A stretch of DNA of 24,940 nucleotides, from IMG/VR virus record IMGVR_UViG_3300028197_000151, positions 1-24,940 of that record; one strand, 5' to 3'. The notes below the pieces were generated by a model. It worked only from the letters and a program-made list of their open reading frames with translations, made no database searches and was not told the origin of the DNA. Positions 12,889 through 19,840 of the stretch are shown here, in pieces. The stretch comes from a virus. The translations under genes were made by a program, and so were the position numbers. Positions within the stretch are counted from its first letter, which is position 1. Each line of letters begins with the position of its first letter.

Positions 12889-13265
12889 TAAACAAACCCT
12901 CCGTCTCTCTTTGTTCCTGCAATTGCACCTGAACAATAACCAGGTCCGTACATGAATCTATCACCTAATTTAAGAACAGGATAACCATCTACGAGATTAC
13001 CTCTTGCTTTGTTTAGAGCAGGAGTTCCCCACCCAGCAGCGAGAAGAACATCTCCTTCTTTGAAATTTGGATTTGATTTGTTGATGAAGCCCCATACAGA
13101 ACCACCACCACCATTTGAATCATCATAAGATACTATTTTAATATACTTACGACCTGCTTTAGCAACATAATAAGCACCATCTTCGGCACAATGAGGCCAC
13201 CTTTCACATTTAAGTTCAGTCAATTCTGCACAAAGTTGGTCTACATATTCGTTTAAGTCTTTCAT
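12888..13265 (-). CDS. Hypothetical protein, Gly-rich
   Basis: The ATG at 13263-13265 has AAGGAG 7 nt upstream and gives 125 aa; an ATG at 13283 lies within the promoter cassette leader and has no ribosome site. The sequence starts MKDLNEYVDQLCAELTELKC, continues AYYVAKAGRKYIKIVSYDD, SNGGGGSVWGFINKS, DVLLAAGWGTPALNKARGNL and ends GSGYCSG-like (GPGYCSGAIAGTK). The G-rich turns and strands suggest a compact beta domain. No family is recognised. It is the first gene behind cassette R2. Confidence 0.8.
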   Translation of the reverse strand: MKDLNEYVDQLCAELTELKCERWPHCAEDGAYYVAKAGRKYIKIVSYDDSNGGGGSVWGFINKSNPNFKEGDVLLAAGWGTPALNKARGNLVDGYPVLKLGDRFMYGPGYCSGAIAGTKRDGGFV

Positions 13266-13269
13266 AATT

Positions 13270-13328
13270 GTCTCCTTTTTCATTATAGGTATATGGTATC
13301 AAAAAGTGATACGCATTGTCAACCCTAT
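13270..13328 (-). repeat. Promoter/RBS cassette R2 (copy of R1)
   Basis: A second copy of the element at 12638-12697. On the minus strand TTGACA is at 13317-13322, the spacer is 18 nt with CACTTTTT, TACCAT is at 13293-13298, followed by the leader and GGAG used by the 125-aa gene at 13265. The stop codon of a 25-aa gene (13325-13327) overlaps its upstream end, as in R1 where a stop also falls in the same place. Confidence 0.75.
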
Positions 13329-13402
13329 AAGAATAGAACTACATATGCACATGTGAAACATAGACCGATAAATCCAATTATCATCATTCTGTCGTCATTC
13401 AT
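13325..13402 (-). CDS. 25-aa membrane peptide
   Basis: ATG 13400-13402, 25 codons, TAG 13325-13327. A strong ribosome site (AGGAG, 6 nt) precedes it. The peptide starts MNDDRMMIIGFIGL and is otherwise a single hydrophobic helix with two Cys. It fills the gap between the 58-aa gene and cassette R2. Function unknown. Confidence 0.6.
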   Translation of the reverse strand: MNDDRMMIIGFIGLCFTCAYVVLFL

Positions 13403-13411
13403 ATATTTCTC

Positions 13412-13588
13412 CTAAATTTCGTATGGCAAATAGTCTTCTACTATCTCTTTGACTTTCTTTTCAGAGTACCAAAGACCACTGAACATTGATTCAGTTCCAT
13501 CTTCCCATTGAACATAGTATCTCTTATAACCGAATGGTCTATCTGAAAAGATTCTAATATTTCCGTATGATTCTACTAATACTCTCAT
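13412..13588 (-). CDS. 58-aa hypothetical protein
   Basis: ATG 13586-13588 to TAG 13412-13414. The product starts MRVLVESYGNIRIFSDRPFG, continues with YKRYYVQWEDGTESMF, WYSEKKVKEIVEDYL and ends YEI. The strand-strand-helix pattern and codon use match its neighbours. The start overlaps the upstream stop as ATGA, so it is coupled. No family recognised. Confidence 0.72.
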   Translation of the reverse strand: MRVLVESYGNIRIFSDRPFGYKRYYVQWEDGTESMFSGLWYSEKKVKEIVEDYLPYEI

Positions 13589-13815
13589 GCAAGTAACCCC
13601 TCATTTAAATCTAAGAACTCTAAAATTATTTCTCGTTCTGACTTCTTTAAGTCTTTTATTTCTTGGAGACCCCAAGTAGTTCCGATAGTCGTGAGTCTAT
13701 TGCCAGCAACAACACAAGTATTCCACTTTGCATCATCTTTAGCAAACACTTTATTCTCTTCTGCCTGTGTTATCATTTCTCGACCTAGTTTGACTAACTT
13801 CATTGTTTCGTCCAT
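13585..13815 (-). CDS. Small hypothetical protein
   Basis: A 76-aa protein, MDETMKLVKLGREMITQAEE, then DDAKWNTCVVAGNRLTTIGT, ending in a charged helix (KKSEREIILEFLDLNEGLLA). AGGAG 7 nt before the ATG and a promoter at 13848-13877 show it starts a transcription unit. No family is recognised. Confidence 0.78.
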   Translation of the reverse strand: MDETMKLVKLGREMITQAEENKVFAKDDAKWNTCVVAGNRLTTIGTTWGLQEIKDLKKSEREIILEFLDLNEGLLA

Positions 13816-13847
13816 GTTATACTCCTGTATTGTTATTAACAGTGTCT

Positions 13848-13877
13848 AGTATACTAAAAAGTGTGGGGTAATGTAAA
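13848..13877 (-). promoter_or_regulatory. Promoter P3, related to cassettes R1/R2
   Basis: On the minus strand TTTACA (13872-13877), an 18-nt spacer and TATACT (13848-13853). The spacer carries CACTTTTT two bases before the -10, exactly where R1 and R2 have it, although the remaining sequence differs. It lies 32 bp before the 76-aa gene. Confidence 0.6.
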
Positions 13878-13883
13878 GCGGTT

Positions 13884-14132
13884 TTATAAACTCTTTTGAA
13901 TGTCGTCTAATTCTTGGAGTTTCTTATTGATAATTTCCACTCTGTTAGGCCAGTAGATGTAATCCTTATCTGAATCCTTTGCAAGATTCTCTAACAGTGG
14001 TCTTACAAAGTTATCCAATTTGTTGATTACATCCGTTGCAGTTGTAGTCTTCTCAATTATCTTTGTATCAATGGCCGCAAGTTCGTCTGCATCCATCGCT
14101 GTAAATCCGAAATCGTTATATTCTGTACTCAT
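13884..14132 (-). CDS. Conserved small phage protein (YIYWPNR)
   Basis: From ATG 14130-14132, 82 aa: an acidic N-terminus (MSTEYNDFGFTAMDADELAA), a helical middle, and the C-terminal block KDYIYWPNRVEIINKKLQEL. This FGFTAMDADE...YIYWPNR pattern recurs in T4-like marine phages as a protein of unknown function. The start lies 4 nt after the stop of the 2OG oxygenase gene; the longer frame to 14159 would overlap it and is not needed. Confidence 0.75.
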   Translation of the reverse strand: MSTEYNDFGFTAMDADELAAIDTKIIEKTTTATDVINKLDNFVRPLLENLAKDSDKDYIYWPNRVEIINKKLQELDDIQKSL

Positions 14133-14136
14133 AGTA

Positions 14137-15063
14137 TTATTTAGTAAAGATGAACTCACTTAATTTGGATAAAGTTTCACCATATTGACCATGTGTATTC
14201 TGTCCTAAGAGATTGCAAAACTCTATTTGTTTTAACTCTATGTTATCAGAGTTAAGAATAGTATCAACTCTATTTGTCATAGAACAAAATTCATACACTA
14301 GTGATTCAGATTTCTCTCCAATTTGTTTTTTAATTTCTTCTCTTGTGATTTTTTCTGCATCAAAATTATAATACTCTGTTCCATAGATTGAATGAAACCA
14401 ACATGCCTTTATAACATCTTCACTGAACTCATGCTCTTGAGCAATCTTTCCAGTGGTGAGTAAGTGTTCGAAAAAAGTTCCTCCACTGTGTTCTGCATTC
14501 TTTGTTTGTTGATAGAGATAATCTAAACATGGTGTGGTGTAATTTAGGTCAAAGTATTTAAACACTAACACTCTTCTGATATTACCGAATGTTTTACTTA
14601 GAGGTCTTGCGGCATGTAATAAACTAGAATTAAATATGAATACTCTTCCCTCTTTTGGTAATACTGATTTTATAATTTCATCATTCTCAAATATAACAGT
14701 CTCACCACCCCAATTGATATCCCATTCTTCATTCAAATATATGATTGCTGTCTTTTGAGGAATATTTGAATTTTTAGAATCTACATGTGCCGCTGCATCA
14801 TTACCAAAACAATAACCATTAATGTATGCTCGTTGAATACCCCAACCATCCATGTCTAATTCTTGGTGTATTTTTTCTAAAATTGGTGACCACATTTCAA
14901 CAGACCTCATATCAAAATAAGTATCAAATCCGGCATCACATATGTTGTGATTCCAATGTAAGAATTCTTTTGTGTCGACATTCGAAGGCCAACCATAGTG
15001 AAAGGGTAGAGATTGTTGTGACACTCCTCTGACCAAGTCATTTGAAACCTGTTTAACAATCAT
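14137..15063 (-). CDS. 2OG-Fe(II) oxygenase fused to a C-terminal HD-like domain
   Basis: A 308-aa protein. Residues about 75-175 form a prolyl-4-hydroxylase-like jelly roll: H93-x-D95 (AAHVDSKN), TAIIYLNEEWDINWGGETVIF, H150 in SSLLHAARP, and an Arg pair at 163-164 for 2-oxoglutarate. These are the iron and cofactor ligands. Residues about 190-308 hold a separate helical domain with GGTFFEHLLTTGKIAQEHEF and CWFHSIYGTEYYNFD, resembling HD-like domains with an HSIYGT motif (DUF6817-type, from memory). The ATG overlaps the stop of the SDR gene (TAATG), which in turn overlaps the radical SAM gene, so the three are made together. Substrate unknown; a sugar, nucleotide or peptide are possible. Confidence 0.85.
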   Translation of the reverse strand: MIVKQVSNDLVRGVSQQSLPFHYGWPSNVDTKEFLHWNHNICDAGFDTYFDMRSVEMWSPILEKIHQELDMDGWGIQRAYINGYCFGNDAAAHVDSKNSNIPQKTAIIYLNEEWDINWGGETVIFENDEIIKSVLPKEGRVFIFNSSLLHAARPLSKTFGNIRRVLVFKYFDLNYTTPCLDYLYQQTKNAEHSGGTFFEHLLTTGKIAQEHEFSEDVIKACWFHSIYGTEYYNFDAEKITREEIKKQIGEKSESLVYEFCSMTNRVDTILNSDNIELKQIEFCNLLGQNTHGQYGETLSKLSEFIFTK

Positions 15064-15641
15064 TAACTGAATCTCTTCATATCTCTTAGAGTTTCTTTAT
15101 CACTTTGTATGTTCTGATAATTAGCATGTGCCTGAAGTGTAATCTCTGGAATCTCATACTGTGGAAAAGATGTAATTAGTTTGTGAATTAGACCTGCAAC
15201 ATCTTGGTGTTTAACACTCGGTAGATTATCATCATTAAGTAATCCTAAATTAAGTGTGGTCATTTTGTATCTCTTCTTAGAGTTGTACTGGTAATTATTT
15301 GCAAGGTGATTGAGTTGTGCTTTCTCACTTGCATACACATAACCTTTTGATATGTTTGGTTGACTTGCACGACTAGAGATATTGATAATGAATTTTGTTT
15401 TCTCACCTTCCCAGGCTTCGTGTGCAATCGATAGAATCTCTGATTGGTCTTGATGTGCAAGATTGATTAGAACATCACAAGGTTTGTATCCTCTGAACAC
15501 CCAACAATCTGCCCCATTCATTGTAATATCTTCACAACGAATTGGTGATACCTCTATTGTATTACCTTGATAAGGTGTTGCTTCAAGTGTGTCTTTAATA
15601 ATCTTTGCAAGACCACTAGTTCCTGTTATTGCTATTCTCAT
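15063..15641 (-). CDS. Short-chain dehydrogenase/epimerase-like protein
   Basis: A 192-aa Rossmann protein: N-terminal MRIAITGTSGLAKIIKDTLE as the dinucleotide loop (GxSG variant), DVLINLAH at the end of the fourth strand, KFIINISSRAS, and the catalytic YxxxK as YASEK (Y103, K107) with Ser 89/90. The C-terminal part is shorter than in classical SDRs (about 250 aa), which leaves little of a substrate-binding region. A strong ribosome site (AAGGAG) precedes the ATG, which lies 26 nt inside the end of the radical SAM gene. With a radical SAM enzyme upstream and an Fe(II) oxygenase downstream it probably does one redox step in a small modification pathway. Confidence 0.82.
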   Translation of the reverse strand: MRIAITGTSGLAKIIKDTLEATPYQGNTIEVSPIRCEDITMNGADCWVFRGYKPCDVLINLAHQDQSEILSIAHEAWEGEKTKFIINISSRASQPNISKGYVYASEKAQLNHLANNYQYNSKKRYKMTTLNLGLLNDDNLPSVKHQDVAGLIHKLITSFPQYEIPEITLQAHANYQNIQSDKETLRDMKRFS

Positions 15642-16551
15642 AATACTCCTTAACTATATCAAATGATTGTTTACCAAATAGTGAACCATCAACACTACAT
15701 TTATTACAAGGGGACATACTTCTATTTCCCTTTATTAATTTCTTACGAATCTTTGTCATAGGTTTACTAAACCACACATCATGTAATGTGGAATGCATCA
15801 AGTTACCTACGACATGTTCTCTGCCCCAATCGTTAGAACAAAACAATACATCTCCGTTCCAATCAACAAACATCTTGTAGAAAGGATAGTGACACACTTT
15901 GCCCTTTAGATTCTCTATGGTGTCGTCTTCTATTCCAACCCAATCCATAACTCCACTTCTATTGTTTAGAATAAGTCCGTGGGTTTCGAAATCACCCCAA
16001 TGCATACGATACTTGTATTTGTTTTCTGGAATATATTTCATGACTTCATCAAAGTGTTCCATTTGTTCCACTCCGTCATAAAGATTAATGTAAAGTAAAT
16101 CCAATCCACTAAACTCGAACAACTCTTCTGCATATTCTCTAGTAAGTTTATCACCGTTAGTATTACATTCTATTGTTGCATAAGGAACTGTACTTCTAAA
16201 TGTATGTACGATTTCTCTGAATCTTGGGTTGAGTAGATTCTCTCCGTAACCACTTAAAGATATCTTACCTCTGAATCCATTCTCATGTAATTCCTTTCCA
16301 ATGAGTTCTGCACCCTTAGGTGTCATGTGTAAGTTTCTATTTGGAAAGACTTCAGGATTTGCACGAGGACAAAACGAACATGTTCTGTTGCACAACTCTG
16401 TAGTGTTAACTTCGACTGTAAGAATAGAACTGAGTTCATTCAGTTGGTCTTGGTCTTGTCGACTCCAATGTCTCTTTTCTTGTTCTCTTCTATGTTCCAA
16501 GAAATCATATTGGTCTACTGCCTGAATAGGAATGTTTCTTTTATCCGACAT
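15616..16551 (-). CDS. Radical SAM enzyme with SPASM-like C-terminus
   Basis: A 311-aa protein. The radical SAM motif CxxxCxxC is C54-NRT-C58-SF-C61, within LTVEVNTTELCNRTCSFCPR. SLSGYGENLLNP follows as the SAM-binding GGE-like region. The C-terminal part has four more Cys, C220 (CHYPF), C238 (FCSNDW), C282 and C285 (CNKC), a reduced SPASM-type auxiliary cluster region with VDWNGDVLFC. Such enzymes act on peptides, sugars or nucleotide-linked substrates. It opens the three-gene cassette with the SDR and the 2OG oxygenase and itself overlaps the upstream gene by 11 nt. Electron supply and Fe-S assembly would come from the host or from the phage A-type carrier at 22237. Confidence 0.92.
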   Translation of the reverse strand: MSDKRNIPIQAVDQYDFLEHRREQEKRHWSRQDQDQLNELSSILTVEVNTTELCNRTCSFCPRANPEVFPNRNLHMTPKGAELIGKELHENGFRGKISLSGYGENLLNPRFREIVHTFRSTVPYATIECNTNGDKLTREYAEELFEFSGLDLLYINLYDGVEQMEHFDEVMKYIPENKYKYRMHWGDFETHGLILNNRSGVMDWVGIEDDTIENLKGKVCHYPFYKMFVDWNGDVLFCSNDWGREHVVGNLMHSTLHDVWFSKPMTKIRKKLIKGNRSMSPCNKCSVDGSLFGKQSFDIVKEYYENSNNRN

Positions 16552-17011
16552 GTACTTCTATGTACCTTTCAGTATCTAGTCCTGATTCTTTAACAAATTG
16601 AAATTCAACAACATCTTCGTCTTCTAAATTACACCAATCTTGTGGTAGTAAAATAAATTGTGGGTCGTCTTCTTGATTGATGAGACAAGACCTAGGGTCT
16701 CCATTCTCTTTGTAATTGTAGAGTTGAACTTCTAATGCCTCTAATGTATTACCTATTCGTGGACAAGGATAAGAGATTGCACTAATGTAAAAGTTCTCTT
16801 TCTTTTTACTGTCTAACTTTTTAAATAGATATACGGATTGTCTGAACTGTAAACCAAGAAAGATTGTTTGGTCTTCTGGCAGATTGAACCTGAGCAGATT
16901 CTTTTCAAAGGGTCTCTCTGAATAGATTCTGCTTACTTGGTCTTTATTGAATTGTGAAACGGTATACTTTCGTTTAGAAGTATCCACCATCTCTGACATC
17001 ATCATCACCAT
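16541..17011 (-). CDS. Hypothetical protein upstream of the radical SAM gene
   Basis: The chosen start, ATG 17009-17011, has GAGGAG 7 nt upstream and gives 157 aa; later ATGs at 16999 and 16990 are possible, and the frame open to 17122 runs inside the acidic gene. After MVDTSKRKYTVSQFNKDQVS come IYSERPFEKNLLRFNLPED, a beta-rich part (TIFLGLQFRQSVYLFKKL), and an acidic end with QDWCNLEDEDVVEFQF. It looks like a beta-sandwich or tail-type protein; no family recognised. It overlaps the end of the acidic coiled-coil gene by 38 nt and the radical SAM gene by 11 nt. Confidence 0.72.
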   Translation of the reverse strand: MVMMMSEMVDTSKRKYTVSQFNKDQVSRIYSERPFEKNLLRFNLPEDQTIFLGLQFRQSVYLFKKLDSKKKENFYISAISYPCPRIGNTLEALEVQLYNYKENGDPRSCLINQEDDPQFILLPQDWCNLEDEDVVEFQFVKESGLDTERYIEVHVG

Positions 17012-18359
17012 CTTTTTTCTCCTCGTCACTTCGAGTTGCTTCTGTTTCAGATGCACTGATGAAATCACCGTCTTCTTGCAATGATGCAATAAACGATTCT
17101 GTTTGTTCTTCAAACTGGTCAATCATTTCTTCTTTTGAACCACTTAGTTCGAACCCTAACTTATCACCCTCTTCTTGTACTTCTGTTTTAGAAATGTTTT
17201 CTAATTCTGACCTTGAAGGAATTGTAATCTCTTCATACTCTTCTTCTGCATCATCAATCTTTGCTTGAGCAGAGGCGAGAAGTTCTTCTTCAGTATCAAA
17301 GGTCGGAATAGTTTTCTTTTCTTCTTCTACTGGTGCAGTAATGTTTTCAGGTTCACTTACTTGTGCTTGAATGTTTGGGGCATTACCACCTGAGATTATA
17401 GGTTTAGATGTGACTTGTCCTGTAGAAACAACTGGTTCTGAATCCTCTAAACTTTCAAGTGTGTCTTCAAACTTTTCGTTGACATCTTCTAATGCTTGTT
17501 CTGGTGAAACACCATTATAAAACATTTCATCATCTACGAAGTCTGCATCTTCATCGAAGTCGTCTGCAAAACCTATTTCAACATCTTCAAAGACATCAGG
17601 TTCTACCAACAATTCATCGGCAGCTGCAACTTCGTTAACTTTTTCTACTTCGTCATAGAATGATTCTACTGTATCACCTTTTGGAACAAATTGTGTATCT
17701 GCATTTGGAGTTATGGTAACAGACTCTTCTTCAAAGTCTTTGAATGCCTTCTTGGCTTCTGCAACTTGATTTGCAGTTTCACCAATAAATGGTTCTTCAG
17801 GTCTTGCCTGTCTTACCATGTCCCATGCTTTAGACTTTGGCCTATCAGAGGCATTCATTTCAGCAGATGCTCTTGACTCGTCTAGTAAATCTTGTATTGG
17901 TTTAGATGTGACATTGTTCTGAACATTTGATAATGCTTCGAGTTGTGCCTGAAGAATTTTGTTTTGTTCTGCAACAATTTTTAATTCTTGTTGTGCAAGT
18001 TTCTTCGCCTGTCTTTCTGCAACAACCAGTTCATCCTTTTCTGCAAGACTAGATGCAATTAAGTCCCTTTGTTTTTGAACTTCTTCTTGTTCTAGTTCTT
18101 GTATTCTTTTAGTTGCAACTTGTACTTGGGTATTGTAATCTATAATACCTGCATTGACCTGTTCTCTGATTTGAACAAGTGCGTCTAGTTCATCTAGTTT
18201 AAAGTTACCTGCTGATAACCCTTTCTGCATGATTTGATTAACTTGTTCTGCGTTAGCAGGTTTTAATCCTACAGTAAAGGTGTTAAGTCTGTTGGTGATT
18301 CGTTCTAACTCGGAGAGTTCCACTGTTTCACTTGCAAATGTTGATTGTTCGTCTGCCAT
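16974..18359 (-). CDS. Acidic coiled-coil protein, probably structural
   Basis: A 461-aa protein. Residues 1-60 are mixed (ELERITNRLNTFTVGLKPA). Residues about 75-150 are a long coiled coil rich in Glu/Gln/Lys/Ala (VATKRIQELEQEEVQKQRDL). From about 210 to the end it is very acidic and low complexity, with runs of Asp/Glu such as DDFDEDADFVDD and a DDD near the C-terminus. There is no enzymatic motif. A near-consensus late box (AATAAATA, 18462-18469) about 100 nt upstream would fit a virion protein. A 109-bp leader with small hairpins precedes it. Low-complexity acidity also occurs in scaffold-type proteins, so this remains open. Confidence 0.8.
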   Translation of the reverse strand: MADEQSTFASETVELSELERITNRLNTFTVGLKPANAEQVNQIMQKGLSAGNFKLDELDALVQIREQVNAGIIDYNTQVQVATKRIQELEQEEVQKQRDLIASSLAEKDELVVAERQAKKLAQQELKIVAEQNKILQAQLEALSNVQNNVTSKPIQDLLDESRASAEMNASDRPKSKAWDMVRQARPEEPFIGETANQVAEAKKAFKDFEEESVTITPNADTQFVPKGDTVESFYDEVEKVNEVAAADELLVEPDVFEDVEIGFADDFDEDADFVDDEMFYNGVSPEQALEDVNEKFEDTLESLEDSEPVVSTGQVTSKPIISGGNAPNIQAQVSEPENITAPVEEEKKTIPTFDTEEELLASAQAKIDDAEEEYEEITIPSRSELENISKTEVQEEGDKLGFELSGSKEEMIDQFEEQTESFIASLQEDGDFISASETEATRSDEEKKDGDDDVRDGGYF

Positions 18360-18461
18360 AATATATCCTAAAAATCCATGGAGTGGTACTCGACTAGAAG
18401 TTTATACATCGAAGTTAAACTAAACTCCCTTTCTTTTATGTATAGTCTCTGACCACATTAA

Positions 18462-18469
18462 TATTTATT
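18462..18469 (-). promoter_or_regulatory. Possible late promoter (AATAAATA)
   Basis: A one-mismatch version of the T4 late box TATAAATA on the minus strand, about 100 nt before the 461-aa acidic gene and at the end of the upstream gene. The 18360-18468 gap has no ORF. It contains GGAGT/ACTCC and AGTTTA/TAAACT inverted repeats, which could fold the leader, and no strong sigma-70 pair. Confidence 0.3.
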
Positions 18470-18987
18470 TAAACTTGTATCTCAGGAAACGCTTCTGATG
18501 CAATTTCCTTTGTTATGTTAGGGAATGGATTCTTCTTATCCTTAACCAAGTCAATTAGTTCTGCTTCTCTATGATGCATACCTTCTAACAGTTCAATCCA
18601 CATTGTCTCTCTACGAGCCTGTGGTACCTGTTCAGTCACAAAGTATTGAAACTTTTTAAACTCAAACTTTAATCCTGTTTCAGATAGTTGTGAATCAGGT
18701 GCATCATTCTTTTTGTAAGGAGTTTGTCCTTCAGGTAATGTTGAATGAATGTTCTTATCGAACAACCACCTTAACACTTTGCTTACTGCACCGTTTCTAT
18801 CATTACATATTCTTAAACCGTTTACTGCAGTTGGTATATCATCTTCTGCAATGATATTCGCTTGACATAATACTTCGTATACATCTGCTCCGTTTTGAAG
18901 TCTCACTCTTTCAGTGATTAACTCCATCTTTGGTTTGTTAGGAGCACCCTTCGGTCTTCCTCTTCCTTTTTTCTTTTCTGTTGTCAT
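18469..18987 (-). CDS. Conserved phage protein with AT-hook-like N-terminus
   Basis: The 172-aa protein starts MTTEKKKGRGRPKGAPNKPK, an AT-hook-like basic stretch (GRGRP core). After that come a helical region (VYEVLCQANIIAEDDIPTAV, GAVSKVLRWLFDKNIH) and LKFEFKKFQYFVTEQVPQAR, then an acidic/hydrophobic end. I recognise the KFQYFV-type central block from other T4-like marine phages but not a function. Minor-groove binding of AT-rich DNA by the first 20 residues is a reasonable inference. It follows the RNase H gene in the same operon. Confidence 0.82.
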   Translation of the reverse strand: MTTEKKKGRGRPKGAPNKPKMELITERVRLQNGADVYEVLCQANIIAEDDIPTAVNGLRICNDRNGAVSKVLRWLFDKNIHSTLPEGQTPYKKNDAPDSQLSETGLKFEFKKFQYFVTEQVPQARRETMWIELLEGMHHREAELIDLVKDKKNPFPNITKEIASEAFPEIQV

Positions 18988-18990
18988 AAT

Positions 18991-19446
18991 TTAGGTCCTC
19001 ACCATATTATATTGTGTAAAATCACCAATGTTGTCCATCAATTCATTCAATCTATGCTCTCTAAGATAATCAAATACTTTACCACTCGGTGGTGTAGACT
19101 CACCAAAACAGTCAAGAATATTTTCTACGACATCATCTGGTATAAATTCTAAGTCAATCAAAGTTTGATTTCTTAAATAGTTCCGATAGTATTTATCGTC
19201 CTTTTCAATGCTAATCCTGAGGTACTTATCGACTACAGGTTTTCTTAAAGGGGTTTGTCTGATACCTTCATCTAAACAATTGTCTGCTGATAGTATATTT
19301 GGTATACCGTCTGACTTATCTCCTCTGAGAATGTGTTCTTTTAGAAATGTATCTGCATCATCTGGTGCAACGAACTTGTTTAGATTAGGAGACCATTGTT
19401 TTACATAGTCATACTTCTGCAACTGTTGGAAGTCCTTATCACCTGA
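18991..19446 (-). CDS. rnh: RNase H (T4 rnh-like), C-terminal fragment after a frameshift
   Basis: This frame is open from the TCA codon at 19444-19446 and continues the RNase H sequence: SGDKDFQQLQKYDYVKQWSP, then HILRGDKSDGIPNIL, a region matching T4 RNase H RTPSMKTSIVE (QTPLRKPVVD), TLIDLEFIPDDVVENIL and PPSGKVFDYLREHRL. It holds two of the acidic metal ligands (the D residues of SGDKDF) and the helix-hairpin region. No start codon with a ribosome site exists near its beginning (a TTG at 19420-19422 would drop SGDKDF). It is therefore not a gene of its own but the second half of an interrupted rnh. Its N-terminal part is the next entry. Confidence 0.85.
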   Translation of the reverse strand, partial: SGDKDFQQLQKYDYVKQWSPNLNKFVAPDDADTFLKEHILRGDKSDGIPNILSADNCLDEGIRQTPLRKPVVDKYLRISIEKDDKYYRNYLRNQTLIDLEFIPDDVVENILDCFGESTPPSGKVFDYLREHRLNELMDNIGDFTQYNMVRT

Positions 19447-19840
19447 TTAGGACTGGTTCCTTTGAATGTTTAGTTAGAACTGCAATGATATCATCAGCCT
19501 CACATCTTTCGACATACAGGTAGTGGTAGGGAAAGTTATCTCTTATCTCGTCTTTAACTTTCTGCAGTGTGTCGAAGATAAGTTTCCAATCCATATCAGA
19601 TGCATCTCTTGTCTTCTTACGGTTTGCTTTGTATTGTGGAAAGTATTCTCGTCTCCAAGGATTACTTGCATCAGTACATAGAACTATTTGTCCATACTGA
19701 GACGAGTATCGTTTACTGTAATTTCTTACAGAGTTTAGAATCATGTGTCTTAACATATCTTCGTTAATCTCACCATCATTCATTTTGAGTTGTGCCATCA
19801 GACCTGCTATTATGGTCTGAGTAAAATCTATTAGTATCAT
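19439..19840 (-). CDS. rnh: RNase H / 5'-3' exonuclease (T4 rnh-like), N-terminal fragment
   Basis: 133 aa matching the first half of T4 RNase H (305 aa), the flap-type 5' nuclease that removes RNA primers. It begins MILIDFTQTIIAGLMAQLKM with D5 as a metal ligand, then RHMILNSVRNYSKRYSSQYG, QIVLCTDASNPWRREYFPQY with D57, KANRKKTRD, and CEADDIIAVLTKH with the acidic ligands E114/D116/D117. It ends in VLIR and a TGA, where the family continues VLIISGDKDF. The rest is encoded in another frame right after it. A 2-nt loss in a TCTC dinucleotide repeat explains the break exactly. Start and upstream stop overlap as ATGA. Confidence 0.88.
   Translation of the reverse strand: MILIDFTQTIIAGLMAQLKMNDGEINEDMLRHMILNSVRNYSKRYSSQYGQIVLCTDASNPWRREYFPQYKANRKKTRDASDMDWKLIFDTLQKVKDEIRDNFPYHYLYVERCEADDIIAVLTKHSKEPVLIR

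Noticed and set aside
13266-13283. Upstream ATG for the 125-aa gene
   Set aside because: It lies in the leader of promoter cassette R2 and lacks a ribosome site, while the next ATG has AAGGAG at good spacing.
19420-19446. The C-terminal RNase H frame as an independent gene starting at TTG
   Set aside because: That start would omit the SGDKDF metal-binding motif and has no ribosome site; continuity of family sequence across the break shows one interrupted gene.
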